Assembly: GCA_030656145.1 (NCBI GenBank)
Contig: JAUSOF010000030.1
Location: 62,001 to 126,000, forward strand
Source of the DNA: Pseudomonas sp.
GTDB lineage: Bacteria; Pseudomonadota; Gammaproteobacteria; Pseudomonadales; Pseudomonadaceae
Direction of reading: 5' to 3'
Length of the DNA stretch: 64,000 nucleotides
Part shown: one piece after another, positions 44,575-57,198 of the stretch
Layout of the letters: each line of letters begins with the position of its first letter
Numbering within the stretch: position 1 is the stretch's first letter
Notes under the pieces: model-generated
Databases searched by the model: none
Told to the model about the DNA's origin: nothing
The model's input: only the letters and a program-made list of their open reading frames with translations
Program-made: the position numbers and the translations under genes

Positions 44575-46722
44575 ATGATTTACGAAGGTAAAGCCATCAC
44601 GGTTAAGGCCCTTGAGAGCGGCATCGTCGAATTGAAATTCGACCTCAAGGGTGAGTCCGTCAACAAATTCAATCGTCAAACCCTCAACGAACTGCGCCAG
44701 TCGGTTGATGCAATCAAGGCAGATGCTTCGATCAAGGGTGTGATTGTCAGCAGTGGCAAAGACGTATTTATCGTCGGTGCCGACATCACCGAGTTCGTCG
44801 AAAGCTTCAAGTTGCCAGATGCAGAGTTGGTGGCCGGCAACCTCGAAGCCAACAAAATCTTCAGTGATTTTGAAGACCTTGATGTGCCGACTGTAGTTGC
44901 CATCAATGGCATCGCCCTGGGCGGTGGTTTTGAGATGTGCCTGGCGGCGGATTACCGTGTTATGGCTGATGGCGCCAAAGTGGGTCTGCCAGAAGTCAAG
45001 CTGGGGATCTACCCGGGCTTTGGCGGCACCGTGCGCCTGCCGCGCGTGATCGGTACTGACAATGCGGTCGAGTGGATTGCCTCTGGCAAGGAAAATCGTG
45101 CCGACGATGCCCTGAAAGTGGGTGCTGTTGATGCGGTAGTAACTGCCGACAAGCTGCAGGCCGCCGCGTTGGATCTAGTCAAGCGCGCCATCTCCGGCGA
45201 ACTGGACTACAAGGCCAAGCGTCAGCCCAAGCTGGAAAAGCTCAAGCTCAACGCCATCGAGCAAATGATGTGCTTCGAAACTGCCAAGGGTTTCGTTGCA
45301 GGTCAGGCTGGCCCGAACTACCCGGCCCCGGTCGAGGCGATCAAGACCATTCAGAAAGCCGCTAACTTCGGTCGCGACAAGGCACTGGAAGTAGAGGCTG
45401 CAGGCTTCGTCAAGCTGGCCAAGACCCCGGTTGCTGCCAGCTTGATCGGACTGTTCCTGAATGATCAGGAGCTGAAGAAGAAAGCCAAGCACTACGACGA
45501 AATCGCCAAAGACGTTAAGTTGGCTGCCGTTCTCGGTGCCGGCATCATGGGTGGCGGTATCGCCTATCAGTCGGCCGTCAAGGGTACGCCGATCCTGATG
45601 AAGGATATCCGTGAAGACGGTATCCAGATGGGTCTGGCTGAAGCCTCCAAACTGCTCGGTAACCGTGTAGCCAAAGGCCGTCTGACCGCAGCGAAGATGG
45701 CTGAAGCCCTCAACGCCATCCGTCCGACCCTGTCCTACGGCGATTTTGGCAATGTCGACATCGTTGTCGAGGCCGTGGTCGAAAACCCCAAGGTCAAGCA
45801 AGCCGTACTGGCCGAAGTGGAAGGTCTGGTCAAGGACGATGCGATTCTGACGTCCAACACCTCGACCATCTCCATCAGCCTGCTGGCCAAGGCGCTCAAG
45901 CGTCCAGAAAATTTCTGCGGCATGCACTTCTTCAACCCGGTGCACATGATGCCGTTGGTTGAAGTGATCCGTGGTGAGAAGTCCGGTGAGGTGGCGATCG
46001 CTACCACCGTGGCTTACGCCAAGAAGATGGGCAAGACGCCGGTTGTCGTCAATGACTGCCCGGGCTTCCTGGTCAACCGCGTGCTGTTCCCGTATTTCGG
46101 CGGTTTCTCCAAGCTGCTCGGTTTCGGTGTGGACTTCGTGCGTATCGATAAAGTCATGGAGAAGTTCGGCTGGCCGATGGGCCCGGCGTACCTGTCCGAC
46201 GTGGTCGGTATCGACACTGGCCACCACGGCCGTGACGTGATGGCTGAAGGCTTCCCGGATCGCATGGCGGTCGAGGGCCGTACTGCAGTCGACGTGATGT
46301 ACGAGGCGGATCGTCTGGGCCAGAAGAACGGCAAGGGCTTCTACTCCTACGAAATGGACAAGCGCGGCAAGCCGAAAAAGGTCATCGACCCGCAGGCTTA
46401 CGAGTTGCTCAAGTCCATCGTCAGCGAGCCGCGTGAAGTGAGCGATGAAGACATCGTCAACTTCATGATGATCCCGTTGTGCCTGGAAACCGTGCGTTGC
46501 CTGGAAGACGGCATCGTCGAGACGGCAGCCGAGGCTGATATGGGCCTGATCTACGGCATTGGCTTCCCGCCGTTCCGTGGTGGTGCGCTGCGTTATATCG
46601 ACAGTGTCGGGGTCGCTGAATTCGTGGCCTTGGCCGACAAGTACGCCGACCTGGGTGCGCTGTATCAGCCGACCGCAAAACTTCGCGAGATGGCCGCCAG
46701 CGGTCAGAAGTTCTTCGGTTAA
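44575..46722 (+). CDS. fadB: Fatty acid oxidation complex subunit alpha
   Basis: The 715-residue multifunctional protein has an N-terminal enoyl-CoA hydratase/isomerase domain ([39 protein letters not shown], with the two catalytic Glu) and a C-terminal 3-hydroxyacyl-CoA dehydrogenase domain (NAD loop [31 protein letters not shown]). It carries out the middle steps of beta-oxidation in a complex with FadA. ATG 44575 has GGAG eight bases upstream and gives the standard length. fadA follows after 29 bases. Confidence 0.97.
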   Translation: MIYEGKAITVKALESGIVELKFDLKGESVNKFNRQTLNELRQSVDAIKADASIKGVIVSSGKDVFIVGADITEFVESFKLPDAELVAGNLEANKIFSDFEDLDVPTVVAINGIALGGGFEMCLAADYRVMADGAKVGLPEVKLGIYPGFGGTVRLPRVIGTDNAVEWIASGKENRADDALKVGAVDAVVTADKLQAAALDLVKRAISGELDYKAKRQPKLEKLKLNAIEQMMCFETAKGFVAGQAGPNYPAPVEAIKTIQKAANFGRDKALEVEAAGFVKLAKTPVAASLIGLFLNDQELKKKAKHYDEIAKDVKLAAVLGAGIMGGGIAYQSAVKGTPILMKDIREDGIQMGLAEASKLLGNRVAKGRLTAAKMAEALNAIRPTLSYGDFGNVDIVVEAVVENPKVKQAVLAEVEGLVKDDAILTSNTSTISISLLAKALKRPENFCGMHFFNPVHMMPLVEVIRGEKSGEVAIATTVAYAKKMGKTPVVVNDCPGFLVNRVLFPYFGGFSKLLGFGVDFVRIDKVMEKFGWPMGPAYLSDVVGIDTGHHGRDVMAEGFPDRMAVEGRTAVDVMYEADRLGQKNGKGFYSYEMDKRGKPKKVIDPQAYELLKSIVSEPREVSDEDIVNFMMIPLCLETVRCLEDGIVETAAEADMGLIYGIGFPPFRGGALRYIDSVGVAEFVALADKYADLGALYQPTAKLREMAASGQKFFG

Positions 46723-46736
46723 TGCGCACAGACTAG

Positions 46737-47927
<1,191 letters not shown>

Positions 47928-47941
47928 GCGCTCGCTGACAT

Positions 47942-47969
47942 AAAACCGGGGCCTAGTGCCCCGGTTTTT
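47942..47969 (+). terminator. Rho-independent terminator of fadBA
   Basis: ACCGGGGC and its complement form an eight-pair GC-rich stem with a CTAGT loop, then TTTTTG TTTTTG. It lies 15 bases after the fadA stop codon. Confidence 0.92.
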
Positions 47970-48078
47970 GTTTTTGTTCTGCCATTTATCGCGACCACTC
48001 TTCGGGCCGTCGCTGCGTAACCTGGAAATTCCCCGCGAAATATTTTGCGCGGCAGAAAAAAATTCAAGGAATTTAGCT

Positions 48079-48315
48079 ATGCAATTACAGCCCGGCCTTT
48101 ATCGCCACTATAAGGGACCCGAGTACCGCGTATTTGGCGTAGCCCGGCATTCCGAGGAAGAGCAGCAAGTAGTGGTCTATCAGGCGCTATACGGCGATTA
48201 CGGCTTGTGGGTGCGTCCGCTGGAGATGTTTTGCGCAAGCGTCGAGGTTGACGGCGAGAGGGTTCCACGCTTTGCTCTGATTCAAGCCGAAACCAGCCTT
48301 TTCGAGCGATCCTGA
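48079..48315 (+). CDS. DUF1653 family protein
   Basis: The 78-residue protein matches DUF1653: LQPGLYRHYKGPEYRVFGVA, then VVVYQALYGDYGLWVRPLEMF and RFALI. The fold is a small SH3-like barrel of unknown role. CAAGGA eight bases before ATG 48079 sets the start. It stands alone between fadA and topA, as in PAO1 (PA3012) to my memory. Confidence 0.9.
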   Translation: MQLQPGLYRHYKGPEYRVFGVARHSEEEQQVVVYQALYGDYGLWVRPLEMFCASVEVDGERVPRFALIQAETSLFERS

Positions 48316-48339
48316 GCGCAGGTTGCGCTACTGCTAAGC

Positions 48340-48367
48340 TTGACCTCAACCTGAACGCCACTATATA
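48340..48367 (+). promoter_or_regulatory. Sigma-70 promoter of topA
   Basis: TTGACC at 48340-48345 and TATATA at 48362-48367 are separated by 16 bases. The -10 lies inside the ten-base palindrome CTATATATAG (48361-48370). The predicted transcript starts about 195 bases before the topA ATG, leaving a long leader. Confidence 0.6.
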
Positions 48368-48570
48368 TAGCGGTGCCGCGCGGGCTGGCTATTGAACCCA
48401 CGCGCTGGATCGTGCAGCGTTGGAGGCGGTTGCAGAAGGTTTCTTTACCGTATGTAAACTCCGCTTCTTCGGTCGTATTCACCTCGCCAGTTATGGCTAC
48501 GCATTATTTTCAACAGTCTGTATGGCGCTTCTCGCCTTTCATTTATCGAATTTCAGGAATTTTCCAATCC

Positions 48571-51180
48571 ATGGGCAAATCGCTGGTCATCGTGGAATCC
48601 CCGGCCAAGGCCAAGACCATCAACAAGTACCTGGGCGACCAGTACGTGGTGAAGTCGAGCATCGGCCACATCCGTGACCTGCCTACCAGCGGCTCGGCAA
48701 GTGCTGCCAAGGAACCCGTAAAGCGGGGCAAGGCGGCTGCTGGCGAAGTCCCGGCGCTGTCGCCCAAGGAAAAGGCCAAGCGCCAACTGGTGGCGCGCAT
48801 GGGGGTCGATCCCGAGCATGGCTGGAAGGCCAAGTACGAAATCCTCCCAGGCAAGGAAAAGGTTGTCGAGGAACTGCGGCGGTTGGCCAAGGATGCCGAC
48901 ACCATCTATCTCGCAACCGACTTGGATCGCGAGGGGGAAGCCATTGCCTGGCACCTGCGCGAATCCATTGGTGGCGACGACAGCCGCTACAAGCGCGTGG
49001 TGTTCAACGAGATAACCAAGAAGGCCATTCAAGAGGCGTTCTCCAAGCCCGGCGAGCTGGACATCAATCGGGTCAATGCCCAGCAAGCCCGGCGCTTCCT
49101 CGATCGTGTAGTGGGTTACATGGTCTCGCCATTGCTGTGGGCCAAGATCGCCCGCGGTCTGTCGGCTGGCCGGGTGCAGTCGGTGGCGGTGAAGTTGGTG
49201 GTTGAGCGCGAAACAGAAATTCGCGCCTTCGTCCCAGAAGAATATTGGGAAGTGCACGCCGATCTGGGCACCGTCAAAGGTGCCAATGTGCGCTTTGAGG
49301 TGGCTCGCGAAAGCGGTGTTGCCTTTAAACCGCTGAACGAAGCCCAGGCGATGGCTGCCCTGGCAACGCTCGAGGCGTCCAGCTACAGCATTGCCAAGCG
49401 TGAAGACAAACCGACCAGCAGCAAGCCGTCTGCGCCGTTCATTACCTCCACCCTGCAACAGGCTGCGAGCAACCGCCTGGGCTTTGGGGTGAAGAAGACC
49501 ATGATGATGGCCCAGCGTCTGTATGAGGCCGGCTACATCACCTATATGCGTACCGACTCGACCAATCTGTCGGCTGATGCTGTGAGCATGGTGCGCGATT
49601 TCATCGAAGGTGAGTTCGGCAAGAAATACCTGCCAGCCAACCCGATTGCCTACAGCAGCAAGGACGGGGCTCAGGAGGCGCACGAAGCTATTCGTCCTTC
49701 GGACGTTAACCTCAAGCCGACCCAGCTATCCGGTATGGAGCGTGACGCTGAGCGGCTGTACGAGCTGATCTGGCGTCAGTTCGTGGCGTGCCAGATGCCG
49801 CCGGCCGAGTATCTGTCGACTACCGTGACCGTTACCGCTGCCCAATTCGAGTTGCGCGCCAAGGGCCGGATTCTCAAGTTCGACGGTTACACCCGGGCGT
49901 TGCCGCAAATGAGCAAGCCGGGCGATGACGATGTGTTGCCTGACATGGCCCAGGGCGAAGTGCTCAAGCTGATCAAGCTTGATCCGAGCCAGCATTTCAC
50001 CAAGCCGCCGGCACGCTATTCGGAAGCCAGTTTGGTCAAGGAGATGGAAAAGCGTGGTATCGGCCGTCCGTCGACCTATGCGGCGATCATTTCGACCATC
50101 CAGGATCGCGGCTATGTCGCCCTGCATAACCGGCGTTTCTATTCGGAGAAGATGGGCGATATCGTCACCGGGCGCCTGACCGAAAGTTTCTCCAATCTGA
50201 TGGACTACGGCTTTACCGCAGGCATGGAAGAAAATCTGGATGATGTGGCCCAGGGCCAGCGCGAGTGGAAGCATGTGCTCGACGAGTTCTATGGCGACTT
50301 CAAGAAGAAGCTCGAGGTAGCCGAAGCCAGCGATAGCGGCATGCGTGCCAATCTACCGACGCTGACCGATATCCCCTGCCGCGAGTGCGGGCGGCCGATG
50401 ATGATTCGCACCGCGTCCACCGGCGTTTTCCTTGGTTGTTCCGGTTATGCGCTGCCGCCGAAAGAACGCTGCAAGTCGACCATCAACCTGGTGCCTGGCG
50501 ATGAAATCGCCGCGGACGATGAGGGGGAGTCGGAATCGCTGGTGCTGCTGGGTAAACATCGCTGCCAGAAATGTGGCACCGCCATGGATGCCTACCTGCT
50601 CGATGAGACGCGCAAGCTGCATATATGTGGCAACAACCCGGATTGCACCGGGTATGAAATCGAGCAAGGGCAATACCGGATCAAAGGCTACGAAGGCCCG
50701 AGCCTTGACTGTGACAAGTGCGGCAGCCAGATGCAGCTGAAGACCGGGCGTTTCGGCAAGTTCTTCGGTTGTACCAATACTGAGTGCAAGAACACCCGCA
50801 AGCTGCTGAAAAGCGGTGAGGCGGCGCCGCCGAAGATGGATCCGGTGAAGATGCCAGAGCTCAAGTGCGAGAAGGTCAATGACACCTATATCTTGCGTGA
50901 TGGTGCTGCGGGTTTGTTCCTGGCGGCCAGTCAGTTTCCAAAGAACCGTGAAACCCGTGCGCCGCTGGTGCTGGAGTTGATTCCGCACAAGGACGAGATC
51001 GACCCCAAGTATCACTTCCTTTGTGATGCGCCAAAGAAAGACCCGGAAGGTCGTGCTGCGGTTATTCGCTTTAGTCGCAAGACCAAAGAGCAATACGTGC
51101 AGACCGAGGTTGATGGCAAGCCTACAGGCTGGCGTGCTTTCTACGACGGCGGTAAGTGGAAGGTCGAAGACAAGGGTTGA
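48571..51180 (+). CDS. topA: DNA topoisomerase I
   Basis: The 869-residue type IA enzyme relaxes negative supercoils. It has the TOPRIM domain at the start ([34 protein letters not shown]), [20 protein letters not shown], the catalytic Tyr in [15 protein letters not shown], and GIGRPSTYA. Near the C-terminus are three four-cysteine zinc modules (CRECG..., CQKCG...CGNNPDC, CDKCG...CTNTEC). ATG 48571 gives the family N-terminus [10 protein letters not shown]; an open frame upstream to 48373 is not used. The ribosome site is weak. Confidence 0.97.
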   Translation: MGKSLVIVESPAKAKTINKYLGDQYVVKSSIGHIRDLPTSGSASAAKEPVKRGKAAAGEVPALSPKEKAKRQLVARMGVDPEHGWKAKYEILPGKEKVVEELRRLAKDADTIYLATDLDREGEAIAWHLRESIGGDDSRYKRVVFNEITKKAIQEAFSKPGELDINRVNAQQARRFLDRVVGYMVSPLLWAKIARGLSAGRVQSVAVKLVVERETEIRAFVPEEYWEVHADLGTVKGANVRFEVARESGVAFKPLNEAQAMAALATLEASSYSIAKREDKPTSSKPSAPFITSTLQQAASNRLGFGVKKTMMMAQRLYEAGYITYMRTDSTNLSADAVSMVRDFIEGEFGKKYLPANPIAYSSKDGAQEAHEAIRPSDVNLKPTQLSGMERDAERLYELIWRQFVACQMPPAEYLSTTVTVTAAQFELRAKGRILKFDGYTRALPQMSKPGDDDVLPDMAQGEVLKLIKLDPSQHFTKPPARYSEASLVKEMEKRGIGRPSTYAAIISTIQDRGYVALHNRRFYSEKMGDIVTGRLTESFSNLMDYGFTAGMEENLDDVAQGQREWKHVLDEFYGDFKKKLEVAEASDSGMRANLPTLTDIPCRECGRPMMIRTASTGVFLGCSGYALPPKERCKSTINLVPGDEIAADDEGESESLVLLGKHRCQKCGTAMDAYLLDETRKLHICGNNPDCTGYEIEQGQYRIKGYEGPSLDCDKCGSQMQLKTGRFGKFFGCTNTECKNTRKLLKSGEAAPPKMDPVKMPELKCEKVNDTYILRDGAAGLFLAASQFPKNRETRAPLVLELIPHKDEIDPKYHFLCDAPKKDPEGRAAVIRFSRKTKEQYVQTEVDGKPTGWRAFYDGGKWKVEDKG

Positions 51181-51399
51181 TCGGGCAGGGTGCGCGTCTG
51201 CAGGCCGTAGGCGCGCGTATAATAGAAGCCTGATAGCTGAGAATGATCGCAGCCTGTTGCGGCCGTAATGGGCTGCTGAAACGTTGCTGCGTTGTGCAAA
51301 AAAAACGTGGGCCACATGCCGCTGTTTTATTGGGCGCTCGGTGGCGCTCGTACTTCGATTTCCCCAACCTCTGATCGGTCTGTAGTGGAGGGCGCCTAG

Positions 51400-51918
51400 A
51401 TGGCCCATGAACTGTATACCCGTACCAACCAGAAGCTCTTCTATGCGGGTCTGTCGCTGGACTCTTGGCGTGCCGCGCAAGAGGGCCGGGCGGTCAATGC
51501 TTTGGCCTTGATACAGGCTGAGCGTGAGGCGGCGTTATTCCATTTATATGGTGCGTTGTTGGGTCTGTGTCACGAGATCGCCGGCTACTATCGTCTGCCC
51601 GAAAGTAATGCGGCGCGAGCCGAGCAGTTGCTGGACAAGGCACTGCTGGATGCTGCGCCGAGTCCTGAACTGGCCGAGCTGATCGAGCTGGCGCAGCAGT
51701 CGGAAACCTGGCTGGCGCAGTTGCTGAAAGCCTACGGTGAATTGTTTCAGCCGCCGCTAGCGGCGAAAAAAGTCAAGGTCGACCCGCGCACACCCTTGAT
51801 CGAGGCCATCAGCCTGGATCAGGAAGTACCACCATTGGCGCGTGAAACCCTGGAGACTTGGCGGCAGGAGCTGAAGGGGCTGGCCAAGCGTTTTCGCGAG
51901 TCGTTGAGCGAGTGGTGA
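51400..51918 (+). CDS. Conserved helical protein of unknown function (PA3010-like)
   Basis: The 172-residue protein is almost entirely alpha-helical by pattern (RTNQKLFYAGLSLDSWRAA; ALALIQAEREAALFHLYGAL; AELIELAQQSETWLAQLLKA) with no signal peptide or known catalytic motif. It resembles proteins found downstream of topA across Pseudomonas. I cannot assign a role. A TATAAT box at 51218-51223 could drive it, but I found no matching -35 box. Confidence 0.75.
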   Translation: MAHELYTRTNQKLFYAGLSLDSWRAAQEGRAVNALALIQAEREAALFHLYGALLGLCHEIAGYYRLPESNAARAEQLLDKALLDAAPSPELAELIELAQQSETWLAQLLKAYGELFQPPLAAKKVKVDPRTPLIEAISLDQEVPPLARETLETWRQELKGLAKRFRESLSEW

Positions 51919-52139
51919 GCCGCAGGCTGGTTTGCACGACGAGCGCAGCGAGTCAAAACTCCGGTTGTTTGGCTCGGTCATTTGCTTTGTCAGACACCCT
52001 CGTTTTCACGTAGTAAGCCTTGTTTCGCTCGCCGGACGTCGCTATAGCGACTTTCCCAAGTCTCTGAGTTTGGATCAGCGGGCTAGGGTGAGCCTTGGTC
52101 GACTGTTACACTGCCGGCCTTTCGTGGAGAGCCAGCCCT

Positions 52140-52373
52140 ATGCCTACATCCTATCTTGAAATCGTCGAGTTGCCTGATGGGCGCATTGCTTTGCGTCGTG
52201 CAGAAGACGAAGAGACCCTGGTGGTGCTGGACTTTTCCGCTGATGCCAAGGAGTTCCTGCAAGGTCAGCATATTGAGGTGGCCAAGGCTATGCTCAGCGT
52301 CGGCGTGCAAATGGCCGGGAAATTGGCTGAAGGTGACTTCGATCACGGGCAGGGCCCGCGCGTACTGCATTGA
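52140..52373 (+). CDS. Small conserved protein of unknown function (PA3009-like)
   Basis: The 77-residue acidic protein begins MPTSYLEIVELPDGRIALRR and continues EETLVVLDFSADAKEFLQGQHIEV. It has no signal peptide. GGAGAG lies about nine bases before ATG 52140, which rules out an upstream in-frame start at 52095. It converges on sulA. Function is unknown. Confidence 0.75.
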   Translation: MPTSYLEIVELPDGRIALRRAEDEETLVVLDFSADAKEFLQGQHIEVAKAMLSVGVQMAGKLAEGDFDHGQGPRVLH

Positions 52374-52491
52374 TTGACGAGAGATTGTCTCGACGCTGAG
52401 GTCACTGTCAGGTAGCTGGGTTCAGGGATTGTGACCGGCTTGGTCGATGGTGTTTTATTGAGCACAGTCCTTGTGCGGTTGCTCGCGAATT

Positions 52492-52965
52492 TTACCCAAG
52501 ACTGATGTTCAGGCTTTGCGCCTTGCCTTGTCGTGCGGCCAGTTCCAGTTGCTCTCGGGCATGCTGCTGAAGAGGCTGAAGCCAGCTTACAACGGTGTGG
52601 CTGCGCCCAAGTTTCAGTGCGTCCTGAGCCAGTTGCAAAGCACTTTGCTTGCCTCGCGGGTGGAGCAGCAGAATGCGTTCGCGATTGAGGCCCGCTTCGC
52701 GCAGCCAGGTTTGCGTAAGGCTGCCGGGAGGTGCGATCAGGCTCAGCCAGCGCGCATCGTTATTCTGGCTCAGCTCGCGGAGAATGGGAGCAAGCAAATT
52801 CAGGCAATGACCTGCAGCACCACGCAGTGAAATTTCACTGAAGGCTTCGGGGTTCTCTTGCCAGGGCGACGCTACCACCGGCTTCAACAGCGGCGTCACT
52901 GCGGAGGCTATCAACCCCTCGAACAGCGGTAGCTGCATACGTTTAAGTGACTGCGGGGACTGCAT
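52492..52965 (-). CDS. sulA: SOS cell-division inhibitor SulA
   Basis: The 157-residue protein has the SulA-type core SLIAPPGSLTQTWLREAGLN followed by RILLLHPRG, and C-terminal VVSWLQPLQ. SulA blocks FtsZ polymerisation during DNA damage. A strong GGAGG site lies just before ATG 52965; the open frame extending to 53169 has no such signal. It lies downstream of lexA on the same strand, 239 bases from its stop. I saw no separate SOS box in that gap, so read-through from the lexA promoter is likely, as described for P. aeruginosa. Confidence 0.85.
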   Translation of the reverse strand: MQSPQSLKRMQLPLFEGLIASAVTPLLKPVVASPWQENPEAFSEISLRGAAGHCLNLLAPILRELSQNNDARWLSLIAPPGSLTQTWLREAGLNRERILLLHPRGKQSALQLAQDALKLGRSHTVVSWLQPLQQHAREQLELAARQGKAQSLNISLG

Positions 52966-53204
52966 AAAACCTCCTCTGGCAGGCCGTCTGAAACGAGCTG
53001 CGTTTGCCCTCTTGGTGTCAATTTTCAGGTGTTTAAACGGCCTCGACGCCTTGCGTAAAACGCGCGAGCGCAACCTGGGTGAGGGAGTGGCCCTGGTAAA
53101 TACCTCTTTTGCTAGCCGCTGAGGCTCGGCCACCGATGCGGGGTGGCTATCAATCGTGGCCTTGCTCATGCGTCCCGGGTTGCGGCTACCCTGGGGTTTG
53201 TCGG

Positions 53205-53813
53205 CTAGCGGCGGATAACGCCGACACTCAAGCCTTCGATGATCAGCTCTTGCTGTTCCAGGTTTACTTCTATGGGTGCAAACTCGGGGTTTTCAGCAAT
53301 CAGCCAGACCTTGTTGCCTTCGCGCTTGAAGCGCTTGACCGTCACTTCGTCGTCGATGCGGGCCACTACCACCTGACCGTTCTGCGCTTCGCGGGTGGTG
53401 TGTACTGCCAGCAGGTCGCCATCAACAATGCCGATATCCCTCATGCTCATCCCGCGCACGCGCAGCAGGTAGTCGGCCTTGGGGTGGAAAAAGTCGGGGT
53501 TGATACGGCAGGAGTCTTCAATATTCTGTTGCGCTAGAATAGGCGCGCCAGCTGCGACACGGCCGATAATGGGCAGACCCTCTTCCGTGTTGTTGGGCTC
53601 GTAACCAGGGATGCGAATGCCACGAGAGGCGCCCGGGGTCATCTCGATGGCACCTTTGCGGGCCAGCGCCTTGAGGTGTTCCTCTGCGGCATTGGGTGAC
53701 TTGAAACCGAGTGCCTGGGCGATTTCCGCGCGGGTTGGCGGGTAGCCGTTGTCGTCAAGGCAGTGCTTGATGAAGGCGAGAATTTCAGCTTGGCGTGGCG
53801 TCAGTTTCAGCAT
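53205..53813 (-). CDS. lexA: SOS repressor LexA
   Basis: The 202-residue protein has an N-terminal winged helix (residues 1-70; [39 protein letters not shown]) and a C-terminal S24 peptidase domain. The autocleavage site is Ala88-Gly89 in GRVAAGAPI, with Ser123 (RGMSMRD) and Lys160 as the catalytic dyad, spaced 37 residues as in E. coli. RecA filaments trigger self-cleavage and SOS induction. Two SOS boxes cover its own promoter. Confidence 0.97.
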   Translation of the reverse strand: MLKLTPRQAEILAFIKHCLDDNGYPPTRAEIAQALGFKSPNAAEEHLKALARKGAIEMTPGASRGIRIPGYEPNNTEEGLPIIGRVAAGAPILAQQNIEDSCRINPDFFHPKADYLLRVRGMSMRDIGIVDGDLLAVHTTREAQNGQVVVARIDDEVTVKRFKREGNKVWLIAENPEFAPIEVNLEQQELIIEGLSVGVIRR

Positions 53814-53821
53814 GGTTGGCT

Positions 53822-53837
53822 CTGTCTTTTTGTACAG
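53822..53837 (-). promoter_or_regulatory. LexA-binding SOS box 1 (consensus)
   Basis: CTGT-CTTTTTGT-ACAG is an exact CTGT-N8-ACAG site, nine bases upstream of the lexA start codon and downstream of the predicted -10 box. Together with box 2 it allows autorepression of lexA. Confidence 0.9.
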
Positions 53838-53840
53838 TGA

Positions 53841-53856
53841 CTGGGATTATATACAG
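53841..53856 (-). promoter_or_regulatory. LexA-binding SOS box 2 (one mismatch)
   Basis: CTGG-GATTATAT-ACAG differs from CTGT-N8-ACAG at one base. It lies three bases from box 1 and covers the -10 hexamer of the lexA promoter. Confidence 0.82.
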
Positions 53857-53873
53857 TGATCAGGGCTTGGCAA
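53846..53873 (-). promoter_or_regulatory. Sigma-70 promoter of lexA
   Basis: On the minus strand TTGCCA (53868-53873) and a perfect TATAAT (53846-53851) are 16 bases apart. SOS box 2 overlaps the -10. Confidence 0.8.
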
Positions 53874-54013
53874 TCCTCCTTTTCCCTTCCTGGCTACATT
53901 GGTGGCTTGCGGGTTGATCGCTGTCGCGTGGTGCTGGATCAATGAGTGGCGCAGAGCCTGGGCCCTTTTGTTGTCTATGCATGACTGGGTAGCCAGAAAG
54001 TGGCCTGCACGAC

Positions 54014-54043
54014 TTGACAGAATGGTGGGTCGAAACGTATGTT
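54014..54043 (+). promoter_or_regulatory. Sigma-70 promoter of psrA
   Basis: A consensus TTGACA at 54014-54019 is followed after 18 bases by TATGTT at 54038-54043. The PsrA palindromes overlap the -10 and the start region. Confidence 0.72.
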
Positions 54044-54058
54044 TCAAACAAGTGTTTG
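54032..54058 (+). promoter_or_regulatory. Two overlapping PsrA operators
   Basis: GAAAC-GTAT-GTTTC (54032-54045) and CAAAC-AAGT-GTTTG (54045-54058) are both perfect palindromes of the published PsrA form (G/C)AAAC-N2-4-GTTT(G/C). They share base 54045. They cover the predicted -10 of psrA, 15 bases before its ATG, which fits autorepression relieved by fatty acids. Confidence 0.85.
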
Positions 54059-54072
54059 TCAGGTGAGTAGTC

Positions 54073-54780
54073 ATGGCCCAGTCGGAAACCGTTGAACGCA
54101 TTCTCGATGCGGCAGAGCAGTTGTTCGCGGAGAAAGGTTTTGCGGAAACGTCATTGCGCCTGATCACCAGTAAGGCTGGGGTCAATCTGGCAGCGGTGAA
54201 CTATCACTTTGGTTCGAAGAAAGCGCTGATCCAGGCGGTCTTCTCGCGCTTTCTCGGTCCTTTCTGCAGCAGCCTCGAGCGTGAGCTGGATCGTCGTCAG
54301 GCCAAGCAGGAGGTCAAGGTCAGTCTCGAGGAGTTGCTTGAGCTGCTGGTGGATCAGGCGTTGGTGGTGAAGCCGCGCAGTGGTAACGATTTATCGATAT
54401 TTATGCGCCTGCTGGGGTTGGCGTTCAGTCAGAGTCAGGGCCATCTGCGTAAGTATCTGGAGGAGGTGTACGGCAAGGTGTTCCGTCGCTATATGCTCCT
54501 GGTGCACGAGGCTGCGCCGCGTATCCCTCCGTTGGAGTTATTTTGGCGCGTACATTTCATGCTTGGCGCCGCGGCCTTCAGCATGTCTGGGATCAAGGCG
54601 TTGCGCGCCATGGCCGAGACCGATTTTGCGGTGAACACCTCGATTGAACAGGTCATGCGCATGATGGTGCCGTTCCTGGCGGCAGGTATGCGCTCGGAAA
54701 GTGGTGTGACTGATGAGGTTTTGGTTACAGCTCAGCTTAAACCGCGCGCCAAAAATGCAGGCACTGCTGCCAAGGTTTGA
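54073..54780 (+). CDS. psrA: TetR-family fatty-acid-responsive regulator PsrA
   Basis: The 235-residue protein has a TetR DNA-binding domain at about residues 5-55 (TVERILDAAEQLFAEKGFAE; ITSKAGVNLAAVNYHFGSKKAL) and a helical ligand domain. In Pseudomonas PsrA senses long-chain fatty acids, represses itself and fadBA, and activates rpoS. Here it is divergent from lexA, and its own promoter carries two PsrA palindromes. Length and neighbours (lexA, nagZ) agree with PAO1 PA3006 as remembered. Confidence 0.93.
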   Translation: MAQSETVERILDAAEQLFAEKGFAETSLRLITSKAGVNLAAVNYHFGSKKALIQAVFSRFLGPFCSSLERELDRRQAKQEVKVSLEELLELLVDQALVVKPRSGNDLSIFMRLLGLAFSQSQGHLRKYLEEVYGKVFRRYMLLVHEAAPRIPPLELFWRVHFMLGAAAFSMSGIKALRAMAETDFAVNTSIEQVMRMMVPFLAAGMRSESGVTDEVLVTAQLKPRAKNAGTAAKV

Positions 54781-54828
54781 TGCCGCGCTGGTGGGCGCGG
54801 CGAGTCCTATCCGCTAAGCTAGCGGCCT

Positions 54829-55356
54829 ATGCGCACTCTCGATCTCCTGCATATCTCTCTCGCTGATCAGTGCCTGTACGGTTTTGCCGGCGGGCAGCTG
54901 GTTTTGCGCCTGTCAGTTTCCACCGCACTCAATGGCCCGGGCGAGCTGAATGGCTCTGGCTGTACCCCACGTGGCTTGCATCGAGTGCGGGCAAAGATCG
55001 GTGAAGGCTTGCCCTTGGGGGCGGTGTTGCGCGGTCGTCGCTGGACGGGCGAGGTCTGGTCGCCAGACCTGGCTGTGCAGTTTCCCGCCCGCGACTGGAT
55101 TCTTACGCGGATTATCTGGCTCAGCGGCTGTGAGCCGGGACGCAATCGACTGCGAGAGTTCGACACCTTCCGCCGCTATATCTACCTGCATGGCACACCG
55201 GACACTGAGCCCATGGGCATACCGCGCTCGCATGGCTGTGTACGGTTGCGTAATGCCGATCTACTGGCGCTGTTTGCGCGGGTTCCTGTTCAATGTGCTG
55301 TGCAGATCGACGAGGCTGCACGCCCGCTCTGGGCGGCGGCGTCAATTTATAGTTAA
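54829..55356 (+). CDS. L,D-transpeptidase (YkuD) domain protein without signal peptide
   Basis: The 175-residue protein is essentially one YkuD domain. The active-site motif YIYLHGTPDTEPMGIPRSHG continues CVRLRNADLL, with Cys137 as the nucleophile. The N-terminus (MRTLDLLHISLADQCLYGF) goes straight into the domain, and I see no signal peptide or anchor, which is odd for a cell-wall enzyme. It precedes nagZ by nine bases, so the two are likely cotranscribed. A cytoplasmic role, for instance on recycled muropeptides, is an inference only. Confidence 0.82.
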   Translation: MRTLDLLHISLADQCLYGFAGGQLVLRLSVSTALNGPGELNGSGCTPRGLHRVRAKIGEGLPLGAVLRGRRWTGEVWSPDLAVQFPARDWILTRIIWLSGCEPGRNRLREFDTFRRYIYLHGTPDTEPMGIPRSHGCVRLRNADLLALFARVPVQCAVQIDEAARPLWAAASIYS

Positions 55357-55365
55357 GGATTATTT

Positions 55366-57124
<1,759 letters not shown>

Positions 57125-57141
57125 GCATTTAGGCTGTGAGC

Positions 57142-57169
57142 AAAAGGGTCGCGATTGCGACCCTTTTTT
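57142..57169. terminator. Terminator between the nucleoside phosphorylase and csiV genes
   Basis: AAAAGGGTCGC and its complement form an 11-pair stem with a GATT loop and T runs on both strands (TTTTTT on plus, TTTT on minus). It lies between convergent genes and can serve both. Confidence 0.92.
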
Positions 57170-57198
57170 GTTGCAGCAAAGCCCGCGTGCAAAGCGTT

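Noticed and set aside
52966-53169. An in-frame 68-codon N-terminal extension of sulA
   Set aside because: A strong GGAGG site sits right before ATG 52965, and the extension is Arg-rich and unlike SulA.
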